Source: Phymatolithon calcareum
Taxonomy: Eukaryota; Rhodophyta; Florideophyceae; Hapalidiales
Direction of reading: 5' to 3'
Length of the DNA: 64,000 bases
NCBI GenBank assembly: GCA_977006965.1
Contig: OZ345365.1
Coordinates: forward strand, 2,232,001 to 2,296,000
Under the pieces are notes generated by a model, which made no database searches, was not told the origin of the DNA, and saw nothing but the letters and a program-made list of their open reading frames with translations. Both the position numbers and the translations under genes were made by a program. Positions 53,363-64,000 of this stretch are shown here, piece after piece (the first letter of the stretch is position 1; each line of letters begins with the position of its first letter).

Positions 53363-53396
53363 CATAGCAAGCGTCCAGCGCTGGACGCTTGCTATG
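53363..53396. repeat. Perfect 34-bp palindrome
   Basis: CATAGCAAGCGTCCAGC is followed directly by its reverse complement with no spacer. It sits about 330 bp upstream of the beta-helix gene start. Confidence 0.95.
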
Positions 53397-55120
53397 GGCT
53401 GCAGGCTTGTGCTCTGACAGTCCCGTGCCGATGGGGCCGAAGAGGATCGGACGAAAGATGACACGTTGTGCTAAGAGGCAGATCGAACCAATGGTGGACC
53501 ACCACATACGTCTTACTTTTGCTTGTGCATTCCCGCGCCCAAGAGATTTGAATTTAACTGAGCTTATTTCGGAAAAGTTGCGAAAAACAGAGCTTACTGT
53601 AGTAACTGTCAAAGTCAATTTTAGCGATGATTGATGGCAACCTGATGTCTGACGTGATATGTCTGATACTGATGCATTCTCAAACTCTATAAATTTTTAT
53701 AATTTATGATTCTCGCTTAATATGATACCTCCTTACGCACTGAAATGCAGAGCTGGTAACACAAGGATGCATCGATAACTATTTTGGACACGCTATTGCT
53801 GTTTTCTGGTCAGGACGGACCAGACGGCCTTTAAATGTACACGTTTTTGAAATTTCTTTTATCCATTACGGTAGGGTTTTTATGAGGACTCACTAGCGTA
53901 CACTCTCAACTGTCTACAAGCCCCTCTCTTTAATGTACTCAATACAGGCCTTGCAAATATAGGCCCTTTTCCGTGGAAGGCGAAGCTGATCATCTCCCTC
54001 CACAGGACGCGGCCACATGTCCTCTGTTGTGGCAAAGCAGGCGCTGATTCGTCATATTTCTTGCTTCACGAATGAAATGTTAACTTCCTTAAGGGTTTTC
54101 CAATTATAACTCACTGCATCCGAGAATAAAGGCAATAACGTGGGCGGCACAGCGCCTTCCAGAAGTTTTTACTCTCCCAAGGATGTGCAGTGGAAGTCGC
54201 CCCCATGTAGCGTGTACTTTCGACAGCACAGGAAGATACCGGAAAACACAAACTAATACAGACGCAAATCCTGAAATTACAGTAGCCTGTGCGTTGCTCC
54301 TTGCCCCGGAAAAAAGAGTGTATCATTTTGTGCACTTTGCGCGCAGAACTACAGTATATCTAAAGAACATTCCGCACACGGCGCACAGGAATTTTTGTAA
54401 GCCGTTGCACAAAATTCGTTTGCGTACCGACACAAATCAGTCTCCATCGTGGCTTTATGATACCTTGAACAAGATTATGGAATGTGCATGCGCAAGTCGT
54501 GACATGGAAGCAAAAATTGTGACAGCTTGCGCATACACAAACAGAAATTTGTGATTTCCGGTAAAACCCACTTTTCAATAGCGTTTATCCGCCCCGGGTG
54601 TCAGAATATCTCACACTGTTTTCTTTTTGCGCAATTTGCAAACACAGAAATTTGCACTAAAAGAAAAAGGCATGTGCATGTACAATACAAAATTGAGTTC
54701 TTTGCTTCGACAAAGTTAAGACAACACTGTTGATGCTAAGCGTTAAGGATACAGTGGCAATACTGATTTCTTGAGGCATACCGGCGACACCGACTGCGTT
54801 CGCCGTGCAAAGAGGAGACACGTGGTTTTCAGGGAAGGTCCGTCGCAATTGACACCTTGTATATAGCACGCTACGAGACTGAATTGGAGAAAAGTTTCGT
54901 TCGCCAACAGATGTCAAGCTCGCAGACCCATAATATGCGCGCTGTGTTGTAAGCGCTGGATTTACACCAAGTTAGAAGAGCATGAACAATTAGACAGTAA
55001 ATTTAAGCCTGGTGCCCAGGCATATGTATTACGGTAGTGGCCTAGTCAAGGATTTTTAATATGCTCATTTGTCATTTCGATTGTTCCTGCAGTGTTTCGG
55101 AACATTTCAGGAGCTTCTCA
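53397..55120. other. 1.7-kb region without a recognised gene
   Basis: The stretch is AT-rich, with several imperfect inverted words such as CAGAAATTTG and CACAAAATTC around 54300-54650. No coding frame has supporting features. Confidence 0.5.
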
Positions 55121-55149
55121 CTTTCTTTAATGCAAAATGCGTTAATTAA

Positions 55150-57330
55150 CGCCAGAACGTGCCCTCGAGCAAGTTCTCATTGTTCAAGTATTGGAGTATC
55201 TCCACGGGTCTCTCCCTGTACAGATCTTCTACCGTTTAGCCACAAACTCTTCTGATGAATTGTCGTCGAGAGGCAATCCGACCAGAACAGCTCTAGATGA
55301 GGTTCTCCACTGTCTCCGTGACGCCATTGACACTGGGTCATAGCGTAGTGGTTCATCCTCGCAGTGTCCATGGTGAAAGCTTGCTGCAATAGGACAGCAG
55401 TTCACTATGAGCTGGCGCAGTACCACCTCTGCAAGTCTCTGCGAGATGTGCAGATCTTTCGGAAGCGTAGGAAAGAAAGAAGGAAAGGTAGATTTTTATT
55501 TACAAGTTACCAACGCATCTGCTGACGCTTGGGGAAACTTTCCTAGTGCCAAGAGGTTTTGGCAAGATTCTGTTTATGGAAGAGTTTCTTTTCTTGTTGG
55601 TGTAACACAATTCAGTGGACTACAAAAACCCACCTCTGGTCTCCTTCAGGACCTCGAGGGGGAAAATTACTCCCCTGTCCTGTGGCACGCAGTGATTTCA
55701 GGTTGCGGCCAGTCCTTACTTTCCACAGCCTGAAACATGGTTAGGAGCTCGTCGAGTGCTCGCTTAGTCCAGGCGCTGTCCTCTTTGGAGAGTCTGTCCT
55801 TCGCGAAGCCATTTATCACGTATTCGATGGCATCTTTCCCACATTTGCCGGTGAACTCGATAAGGGTGCAGGTGCTCATTGGAGGGAACATTCCAAATGA
55901 CCACTTGATGGCAAGTGCTCTATATCTTCTTGATTTGAAGAGAAGGTGTGGGGGTAACGAAACTTTCGCGTGCGGTATAGGTCGTTTTTTCGACTTTTCC
56001 ACATCCTCTGCGGCCTCCAGTATCTTGTTTCTTTGGTTTTTCTTGATGTTTATCGTAGTTGTCGTTTAGTTTGCAGCTTCGCACAGGAAGCCATTCACTC
56101 TTGCATGGACAATATCTATCTCCGCTTCTAAACGTTCCTTGTTCGCGATCTCTGTTTTTGGACCAGATATCAGCGCATCGCGTCTTCTTATCAATCTCTG
56201 CACAAAGCGTCTTGCAAGGCCGTCTCTTCTTCCCTTGGGTTGGAGGATGCGACACATGGCCCTGCACCTGTCCAAGCTTCTTTTTCCTGGTTTCCCAAGG
56301 ATTTGCCCGAAGAACATAGATTCAATCTTCCTGACTTCCGAGGCTGCCTTCGCGGTCCAAGGTGTGAGATGTAGAGCATATTCCCATCCTGACTGCACAA
56401 GAAATTTGTTCAGCCTAATCGCCCTCGCGGGGTGGATACCATTAGTAAACACGCCCAGCAGTCAGAATCGGAAGCGTAGGAAGGGTCACTGGTTTGCTTC
56501 TACTGGGCGGCTTGATGAAGGATCGTGCCGCTTCCAAAGTGAGAGGTATCGCTTGATGCAGCACCAGACTCGATTCCGAAATTCCCCGCCGCGCGAGCTC
56601 ATCAGTGGCCTCATTCTTCGCGACGCTACAGTGACTCGGTATCCAAACACACTCTATCTGAACGTTGCTTGAAAATAACCGTTCTATAAGATTCCATAGA
56701 TTCCGGACCATGTCACCGAACATCTGCGGTTGCCCGTTGAGCGCGTTTATGCGGCTACGGCTGTTAGTGAACTATTTGAGAGTGCTGCCGCGGGAAAGCT
56801 GTAGGGCTGACATTGCTTGGAACGCATGTACGGCGGCAAATGCCTCCGCGTCAAATGAAGAGCCAACAGTCCCAGCGGCCAGCGCTTCTTCCATAAAAGT
56901 TTCTTCACCGCGCAAAATCAGAATCCCAGCTCCTCCGATCTGGAATTGGATGGTACGATACATGTCGAGTGTGTCACCATCTTCGTCGCACACGATAACG
57001 AGTTCTTTCAAGACGGTTGGGGTCGTTGAGTAGGCATGCTCGTTTCCGTCCTCGTAGGCCAAGAAGACGTCCGGGGGTTTGCCGTGTCGGCAATCAAACC
57101 GTTTTGCTGCTCCGTGGTTCTGGTACTGAGAGGGGCTGAATTTGCTCAACGTCGCAGTATACCAACCTTTATCCCAGTTCACGGAGACTCGTTCTTCATG
57201 ATTCTGGCACAATAAATTTCATGTGGTACTTTTCCGACACTTCCGTCCGACCATATTTCGATATCCGGTGGTTGTGCTGCATTTCGATCCAAAATAAAAG
57301 CTTCTGTCGCGGTACGCCTCTCCTCTGCAT
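55150..57330 (-). pseudogene. LINE family VI protein C-terminus, split and frameshifted
   Basis: From 57330 downward: FILDRNAAQPPDIEIWSDGS (first RNase H Asp), then in the -1 frame ERVSVNWDKGWYTATL and YEDGNEHAYSTTP (Tudor-like), GGAGILILRG, and AEAFAAVHAF (Glu). A stop precedes FTNSRS, where the third Asp is Asn. Then WIPSHCSVAKNEATDELA. After the nested LINE the frame resumes with LPTLPKDLHISQRLAEV and ends RERPVEILQYLNNENLL. There is no intron-like insertion at the position where the 7-kb copy has one. Confidence 0.75.
55474..56467 (-). mobile_element. LINE family V fragment nested in the family VI LINE
   Basis: TCGGAAGCGTAGGAA flanks it (55459-55473 and 56468-56482), a 15-bp target duplication. 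It encodes WEYALHLTPWTAKAASEV, a long basic helical segment, then the C-terminal domain RYRALAIKWSFGMFPPMST. Its 3' UTR holds hairpin GCGTCAGCAGATGC (minus strand, 55515-55528) and ends with a CTTT-rich tail. A stop lies between the two coding parts. Confidence 0.93.
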
Positions 57331-57700
57331 TATCCGTCGCCGAAATAGGAGTCGTGAAGGTTAAAAACCTGAAACTAGAAACCTGCTACTGGAGCGACGC
57401 CTGGAGACCATTGCGCGGGAGCACAACGATCACTTTCTCCGCCAGATGGTATGTGCTCGAGCCCCTCCACGACCCTGCGTTGCGTTTCGAGTTCAACACA
57501 ATTGTCAGGGTTGTGCAAGCCACAGGAGTACCCAGTTGAAGTCGAAGTGCTTTGTCCAGGACAGAGTAGCTTTCATCTCTCCAATACCTCGCAGGATATG
57601 CATCTCAGTCAGTGACCGAAGCTTGGCGACTGTCGTAGCTTCTGTTTCGGCAACTATCGCGGCAACGGTTTCCATCCCTTAAACTCGAACCAAGCATTCA

Positions 57701-58165
57701 CCAGTTTGGAAAAAGGCAAGAGCGGGGAAGCAGAAAGTACAAATATGTCATAATTCAAATGACCCCACAGAAGCCCAGCTACACGGCTTCGTAGGCCAGT
57801 TTGAAGGATGCGTACTGAGCAACTTCTCATGTTACGCAACATTTGGCTTCAGTACACTGAAGCGGTACGACATCCGCCTTACGAGTGCTTCATGTGTTGG
57901 TTGTCAGAAAGGAACTTCTAATGTATTGATGATCGTAATGTTGTGCATCCTCCATGGAGAAAGACATTACATTCGACGCAATAAAAAGCATACCGAAGCA
58001 TCCCTACAAAACACATAGAGGGAGATATTCCACCGAGCCATGCCACGCAGGGGTTTACGGACTGGTTGTCCGTGCTCCGCAGTCCGAGCAAAAGCCTTAT
58101 CAGTTATTGTAGGCCTGAAGCATGACGAGAAGTTCATTGTGTGCTCTCTTTGTAGCACTACTTTC
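57701..58165. other. Unassigned stretch upstream of the family VI LINE
   Basis: It may include the 5' continuation of the LINE, but no motif could be recognised. Confidence 0.4.
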
Positions 58166-58248
58166 TTCGGATGGATTGGATTGGATTTCGGTTTAATTGA
58201 AGCTCCCCTAAGTGGCTTTTCGTTGAGCTACAATCCTTCGCTTACATT
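58166..58248 (-). mobile_element. LINE family IV 3' end fragment
   Basis: The minus strand reads GTAAGCGAAGGATTGTAGC through GGGAGCTTCAATTAAAC and ends AATCCAATCCAATCCATCC, an ATCC-type tail. Confidence 0.82.
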
Positions 58249-59020
58249 TCCATTTAAGTAGATGACTTCAGATATTTTCATTGGACAGTATCAACTGTCC
58301 TTTCTTCGGATGAGAGATTATCTTTCGACAGACCAGGCTTAATATCTTCGTGTGCATCATTGTCACATTGGCCTGTCAATTCCAAGCGATACGGCAGTAT
58401 TCTAAGATGAACCACCTCTGACACCAGCTGGCAGCCGCATTTCACTTCTGAGGACGATCACCGTCGTTGAGCCGAGCGTATTGATATTCCCCATATGCTC
58501 TCGGTACAACAAATCGTGCGAGACGAGTTGCAATCATGCACAAGGGTATCCTGGCGGCGATCGAAGCTGCTCAAGGCACTCTTGACAACACGACCGGTGA
58601 CCGAGAAGCAGCCCTACACTATCACTTTCCCACCAAAGAAATTTTGCGGATGCGCTCGTCGCTAACCTTCTTCGAGCCCCCCCCCCCCGCCCGAGATATC
58701 AACAGCCAGTCCGGCATTGATGCAACTTGGATATCCAGCGCACGTTTCGCACGTGTGCTACAATGTTCACATAGAGCTATGCTCCTTCAAATGCCCCTCA
58801 AGCGATAACTTAAGGAACTCTTTAGAGCCCCGACTGTCCGCCTGCCTGGCGGGACACGCCCATTGACACGGCTCAATGCGGGAGCTGAACCAGAGGTATG
58901 CTGAGATCTTCATACGCATTTTTTCGCCCACCTAGATTTACCTCCCTACCATATAACGAAGGGTACCCCTCTGACCAAATGCGAAACATGTTTCCTGCAT
59001 GACTGGCCAAGGAAAATACT
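58249..59020. other. Spacer, no gene recognised
   Basis: A 90-codon plus-strand frame starting at ATG 58536 has no recognisable features and crosses a C-run at 58678-58688. It is not called as a gene. Confidence 0.45.
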
Positions 59021-59080
59021 CTAATACGGTGAGGCCTTGGGAGCTCTCAAAATAAAATCATCAAATATCCCTAAATTGGT
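59021..59080 (+). mobile_element. LINE family I terminal tail
   Basis: GCCTTGGGAGCTCTCAAAAT followed by AAAATCATCAAATATCCC, the family I terminus. Almost nothing of the body is left. Confidence 0.7.
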
Positions 59081-59189
59081 TTCAGATCGACCAATCATAT
59101 TAATATTATCTTCAGTTTTCATTGTAGGCGGGATTGTCGCGCCATACAATATATTTGATGCATCGCCTTGATTCAGTCTGCACTGAAGG

Positions 59190-59550
59190 ACTCAATTTTT
59201 GTACAGTACTCTTATCGGCATAGCACCACGCATTGAGGATGAAAGAAAGCAGACAAGAATTCTTTGCGCAAGATGGTTTTTAGGGCACTTCCCTAGGAAC
59301 CCAACGAAGCTTATTGAAGAAATGGATAGGCAAGGAGCATGGGCAATTGGTACGCTCAGCAGAACCCTGAAGAAGCCCACATGGACCCCTACCGAAGAGA
59401 ATGAAGTGGCGCGAGCCATTGACGTGATACTATGCAATTCTGAATAAGGTAACGGACAAAGCTCGATTCTAGTATAATGCGATTAGAAAGGTGCCGACTT
59501 TCCTCAAGTTGGGACACATGGTACCTTCTCAATAAATCCTCTAAATTACG
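59190..59550 (+). mobile_element. LINE family VIII 3' fragment
   Basis: It encodes a C-terminal domain TRILCARWFLGHFPRNPT, then AIGTLSRTLKKPTWTPTEE and the end ILCNSE, and a UTR ending TCTCAATAAATCCTC. A second copy of its end lies in the MULE at 12741-12997. Confidence 0.8.
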
Positions 59551-59639
59551 TATCGGCGTAGCGTCGCCACTTCTTCGTTGCACCGGTGGACAATTTTACC
59601 CTAAGCAAGTACTTAAAATACATAAATATCGACTGAAAG

Positions 59640-60010
59640 CATCTCGACCAACCAGAGCATGGATTTCGGTTGTTGCGAAGGGACCAGCCCCGAAAGAGGC
59701 GAACAGGAGGCAGAGAAGCCATTCGGGAAGCGATAAGTTTCTCCACAGGCAGAAAATGCGCTGGATCGCTTCCGCCTTGAAGCTGAAGAGCTTGGCTTAT
59801 TGCATTCGGCAGACTGTGACCTCTCAACCACCGCGTCAAAATTGTCTGGTCCCGTTTTCAAGACCTCAAACGGATTCTAAGCGATTGGAAGTACTCAAAA
59901 GTCTACGAGTCCGTCTTTTAGGCTCCTCTGCCGTATCAACTCTCATATACGGATGTGATTCTTTGACGCTTACAGAACCAGTGTGGAAGAAAGTCAAGAT
60001 AACAGGCGCA
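59640..60010 (+). mobile_element. RTE-like LINE remnant (family VII)
   Basis: A frame containing SSAVSTLIYGCDSLTLTEPVW (59930-59990) matches the RTE/CR1 RT end, as at 9080. ELGLLHSADCD upstream may be a decayed palm segment. Confidence 0.55.
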
Positions 60011-60032
60011 AAATATATTCAGGCGAGAGGCT

Positions 60033-60790
60033 GGCCGGACCGAACGGACTACAAACGACAAATTTCGGGCACGGGCGCCCGTGCCTGCGCGGGCGCACGT
60101 GGCCGCAGCAATCAAGCTGCACAAAGCGCTTGCTTCGGCGGTAATCCCGCCGGAAATGGCTGGCGCGATCGCGAACGGGCCCGCCTGGACCTCGGCGAAT
60201 CGAGAACTCGCCACGATCGAAATGCCAGACTCAACTTGTCGTCGTCCGATTTCGAAGAATTCTTGCGAATTTAAGCGGATTTGATATATTCCGGCTATCA
60301 TAACCGGTCCGGCCACGCGTGCACCTGTGCGTCCCAGGAAGGAGACAAGAGCAGAGTCAGGAATTTTTCCCCGCTCCAATGCAGGTTTTTTAAATGGCAA
60401 GAGCTGTACTCCAGCCTTCCCATGGGAGAAGATTTTCACCTTCTGATAGTTTGGTAGTACATAGATTCCGCCCTGAGTGGTGTGCCGCAATGCTCAAAGA
60501 AACAGGGAGAGAGAACAGGAGATGAAAAAAAGTAACGAGATGACCAGATACCGTGAACATCCAAAATGGTTTCCAACCTGGGTCATCCGTTTGAAGGACG
60601 GCGGCTGAGGATTGGCTGCGTAGAGATTTAGATGTTAAGCTCCCCGAAGCTCTGCACATTGTGCGGCTTTGAGCTGTTGTGACATCAAATACCACTCATA
60701 TCTGTTAACGTCTACTGTAGCCGTAAGGATGAGGAGTTTTTCCAGGACAACCCCGAAACCTGCAATAAACAAACAAACAAAAAGGTGCAA
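60033..60790 (+). repeat. Dispersed repeat R1, copy b
   Basis: It is the inverted counterpart of 47395-48180. It begins near GGCCGGACCGAACGG and ends CAATAAACAAACAAACAAAA, an AAAC-type tail. Open frames occur on both strands but are not consistent between the two copies. Confidence 0.65.
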
Positions 60791-60791
60791 A

Positions 60792-61325
60792 GATGCTATC
60801 GAGAATAGCGGAGAGAGCAATAGCGGACGAAGAAAGTGGTCGAGTCCAAGCAAATGTGGTCGAGTCCAAGCACCAACAATCCCGTAGAGGACTGAGATAG
60901 GACTACTTTGAGTCCTGAGTTTTCCCGTCTGCCATTCTGGTGGACGTTTTGTGAGCTACACAAAGGAAGGTAGCACCAGAGGAAGCCTTGCCCATATCTT
61001 CGGAAGTCTATGGGGCTTTTAAATAAACTTGAAAGGAAAAAAAATAGAGGACGAAGCCAGGACACCAACCATCGAGCGCCTCCTGGTGCGCCAGGTGCGG
61101 CTGCAAAGCGTCAGACCAACGCCAGAATCACTCTTTGGTGACGTACCTGGACGAGACGATAAAGCCGCAGTCGAACGCGCTAACGATAGGATAGAATGGA
61201 AGAAACTTAGGCCCTCGAATCGCTTCCAACGACATGAGGGCAAAAGGCAAAATGAATTAATGAAAGAAGCATTTGCAGAAGCGTGGAGCTTTGTGAGCCG
61301 TTTGGACGAAGGCAAAGAAGGTTGA
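60792..61325 (+). pseudogene. Unknown ORF interrupted by a LINE tail
   Basis: Ignoring the insertion at 60833-61043, one frame runs from ATG 60792 (MLSRIAERAIADE) through TPTIERLLVRQVRLQ, SLFGDVPGRDDKAAVERAN and FAEAWSFVSRLDEG to TGA at 61323-61325. It is charged and helical, and no domain is recognised. It could be a host gene remnant or part of another transposable element. Confidence 0.45.
60833..61043 (+). mobile_element. LINE family II 3' tail
   Basis: The full family II UTR with a poly-A end. A 13-bp flanking duplication ATAGCGGACGAAG / ATAGAGGACGAAG (60820-60832 and 61044-61056) has one mismatch. Its first 17 bases are repeated (GTGGTCGAGTCCAAGCA). Confidence 0.85.
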
Positions 61326-62870
61326 TCAGATTCTTGATTTAGCTTCAAAGAAACCCAACATGATTGGCTTCTTTGCTTTTTGGTAACCTATCTCCGACAT
61401 TATAGCGTCTGGGGGACTGAACCCTGAACCTAAGAATTGCACTCGAGAGATGTTAGCCAAGGAGAAAATTCGTTAAATAGACACCCAGCCTACCATTCTA
61501 CAGATCCGTTTCTCAAAGTACTCCATGCGACAGTAAAGGTTTTTGGGTGTGCTGCTTTCTCTGCCTTAGCTGCTCGTGCAAATATCATCTCTGTCAGAAC
61601 TAGTGATGATCATCGCCTCAAACGCCTCACGCATTTGATGTGCGAAGTGCGTGAAGCGGGCGACTGACGAGGCGAGACAAAACGAGGCGCGTCGCGAGGC
61701 GTTTGTCATACGTCGAGTGTAAGCCCAAATTGCGCTACGAATGCACCACCTAAGAGAATCTCCAACGGTGTAGCCAAAAATCTATTTTGTAAGACATTTA
61801 TCATTAGAGAAGGCGTTGTGCGGTACTGTATCGAAGTGCAGAAACATTCCCCTCAGGGCAATCCTTGCACAAAATTGATATACGTTTTGCCATAGGAAAA
61901 CAAAATAATTCAGAGAAGTAGCGGAAACTCATAACTGAGTAGCCTATGAAAAAAGTATTAGCTAAATTACATCTTGCATTAATCATATGATGCATTGTTT
62001 TTGATACTGCATTATTGTTGAATTTTGATAGTGTCTAGCGGGATACGCAATAGCGCAGTTTACCCATATCTTCGGCCATCACCGTTTGAGATGCTCTAAT
62101 TACTTGTTCCTAAATCTATTTGAAGCAATCAAGGCTAACAAAATTCGATTCTGATCGATTGTACAGCGATCGGAATCCAATTTTGTTGTTTACCTCAGTA
62201 CACTCATTTTCAGCAACATCAGAAGGCGAGGACAGAGTTCACTCAGGCCGGTTCATTCCGCAATAAATCCAACTTACGATCGAGATATTTCTACTGGAAA
62301 AACGTGGGTCGATTACACCAGCAGTAGTACCGAGTATTGGTGTTCTTGAGCTCTTTACGGCAACAAAGGAAAGAAAATCAATTTCTTGGTCAAGATCTGC
62401 AAAAAACATTTACCAAAATCAATGGATCCACGAATATCGCGCGTCATTTGCAATAATGCCATAACACCGTCAACATGAGCAAGACATATGATGAATCTGA
62501 ACCTAAGAAGGAGCGCGAAAGTTTCAAGCCTCTGCAAACTATACTTAGCGAACTATCGAAAACAAACTTCGCCTTCACCGCAGAACAAAGAAGAGGTTTG
62601 TACATCTGTGGTGATTGTCATGTATTGGCAGTTCTTAACGTGAACGGATTTTGAAAAATTTCAAATAGTTCACTGTTCCATCACGTGCGACGTACGGTCT
62701 GACAGCATGGGTGTATCGTATTTCTCTCTGACCGTTTCTTACGTGGATTACAACTGGGATTTCCAATCTCAGCTGCTTGCCTGCTCCAATCCCGTCGGTT
62801 CACAAACTGGGCAGGCGTTATCTCAGTTTCTAGTTCATAAAGTGTCAAAATACGGCATATTGAATCTGTA
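61326..62870. other. 1.5-kb region without a recognised gene
   Basis: A 59-codon frame at 62474-62653 (MSKTYDESEPKKERESF ... RRGLYICGDCHVLAV) has a CxxC but no family match. It may belong to the hAT element that follows. The rest is AT-rich. Confidence 0.45.
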
Positions 62871-63332
62871 ATGAGCAGAACAATTTCCAAAGTGCGCACT
62901 GTGACTAAGTATTTCACGAAATCTCCAACGCTACGGTCATTTTTGAAAGGAGCTCAAGAAAAAGACGCAAGAATTCCCTTGCGCTCGCTGATAGACGTGA
63001 AAATGAGATGGTTATCAACGGAAATGAAGTTAAAACGATTTCTCAACATAAATCCCTCGGTGGAAGCGACCATCGGGAATCTTTAGGCAAAAAGAATTAA
63101 TTTCGGGAAGCTCAAACGAGGTCCGTCACCAACGCTCGCAGAAATTCTAACTTTAATGAACTCTTTGGATGCACTGCCTGACGTCGAGAGGAATAAAGAT
63201 CTTCTCGGGCAAGAAAAAACACCAAATATGCTCATTCAGGATCTCGTGATTGCGTGTGTTTTCGCAAAACTGAAATTGATCGAGACTACCACTCTCCTGC
63301 GTTCATTCTGGCCAGTGACATTCTCAAATTAA
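62871..63332 (+). pseudogene. hAT transposase remnant
   Basis: The frame starts KVRTVTKYFTKSPTLRSFLK and continues LIDVKMRWLSTEMKLKRF, the pattern of the hAT core (usually DVxTRWNSTYxML). A TAG stop at 63084-63086 interrupts it, after which the frame goes on to TAA at 63330-63332. The DDE acidic residues and the dimerisation region are not visible. Confidence 0.6.
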
Positions 63333-64000
63333 TTTTGAAGCGACGAGCAAAGCCTTATATAATCTCTCTCATGACTGAGCATTGTTGTCATACTCCCACA
63401 CTGCTCTGTCCTTATGCGGCACATACAACATCTCTCGCCGTATTCAATTTCGGACTTTGACGCTGTAATCGTGATGAGTGTCGTGGCAGATGCCTTCGTG
63501 CGTTCTCCTGAGAACGAAGTTGGCGATGAAGAAAGCAGTGCAATAGATTCTGGTCGTGTGGATGACTATGCCTAGTATGCCACAGAATGCTGCTCAATCG
63601 CGATTACGTCCGCCTTTCCGCCTTGCGTCCGAACGACCATCGCCACCCAACACGAATCTACAATCTAATTGCAAGGCACTACGCGCCACCGGCTGATCGG
63701 CTTCTGTCTGTAATTGGAACCAATATATTGCAAGCGATCTATTGACGCTTCTGAGCAACGGACGGTTGTGGGTCATTCAAAGAATGACCATTGTGGAAAA
63801 ACAGGTCATGGGCGTACGTTTATGCCCATTTTAATCTATGGATTCTCTCCTCTTTGAGCTATCTTTTCTCTTAAATCCGCCCGTGCAATCCCTTGATCCA
63901 AGCTTTTGTGATACTGCGACTACGAACGACACAACTTGGGTATGTCTATTTGCATTCAATGATTTCTTTGCTTCGCGATCAAACACTATCTTGCAATCTA
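63333..64000. other. No gene recognised
   Basis: No convincing frame is seen. It may contain decayed hAT sequence. Confidence 0.45.

Larger units (their letters stand above)
55121..57700 (-). mobile_element. LINE family VI element (RNase H, Tudor-like insert), minus strand
   Basis: On the minus strand the element runs from roughly 57700 (start uncertain) to the AAAG-type tail TTAAAGAAAG at 55121-55130. It is interrupted at 55474-56467 by a family V LINE. It is about 70% similar in DNA to 6787-8511 over the protein end, so the two are well-diverged members of one family. Confidence 0.78.

Noticed and set aside
1-64000. tRNA or rRNA genes
   Set aside because: No cloverleaf with a GGTTCRA-type T-arm or rRNA-like core was recognised by eye; a dedicated scan would be needed to exclude them.

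Overview
This window looks like part of a repeat-rich, intron-poor eukaryotic nuclear genome. The long uninterrupted host ORFs, single-exon genes, TATA box and absence of bacterial operon signals fit a red macroalga (florideophyte, Chondrus- or Gracilaria-like). That assignment is inference and could not be checked here. Most of the 64 kb is transposable-element debris. Only about seven loci look like live or recently live host genes.

Layout. 1-4.3 kb: a nearly full-length but frameshifted non-LTR element (family I). 4.6-6.1 kb: a minus-strand LINE fragment with a family I tail nested in it. 6.5-23.5 kb and 34.3-46.8 kb: two copies of one large direct segmental duplication. Each copy carries, in order, a 152-aa protein of unknown function (-), a metacaspase (+), a Sel1-repeat protein (-), a small secreted 8-cysteine protein (+), and a broken second Sel1 gene (-) split by nested LINEs and a Tc1/mariner element. 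Between the copies (23.5-34.3 kb) lie LINE fragments, a complete Ty1/copia element (26064-31175) with LTRs and a 5-bp target duplication, and a 40-bp minisatellite. 47-64 kb holds more LINE debris, a third 8-cysteine secreted protein (48.6 kb), a secreted parallel-beta-helix protein resembling mannuronan C5-epimerases (51.0-53.0 kb), a 34-bp perfect palindrome, a second copy of an unusual RNase H-bearing LINE, and a hAT transposase remnant.

History read from empty sites. Before duplication: LINE-III entered a Sel1 gene, LINE-II then entered LINE-III, and a Tc1/mariner element jumped into the LINE-III tail. The whole block was then duplicated. After duplication, copy 1 alone gained an RNase H LINE (6787-8511), a MULE DNA transposon (11437-13108, itself hit by two LINE tails) and a family IV LINE (18752-20126). 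It also lost exactly three Sel1 repeats and acquired a nonsense codon in its metacaspase. Copy 2 retains the intact metacaspase and the longer Sel1 gene.

LINE families used in this annotation are named by 3' end: I (ends GGGAGCTYTCAAAATAAA), II (ends GGGGCTTTTAAATAAACT plus poly-A), III (ends GGGCTTTCAARTAAACAAC), IV (ATCC-repeat tail), V (hairpin GCGTCWGCAGAYGC before TTTTAAATAAA), VI (RNase H plus a Tudor-like insert, AAAG tail), VII (RTE-like remnants) and VIII (59.2 kb type). Host genes appear to act independently: a cysteine protease of the metacaspase clan, Sel1 scaffold proteins, secreted cysteine-rich peptides and a secreted cell-wall-type enzyme. No RNA genes or CRISPR arrays were seen.
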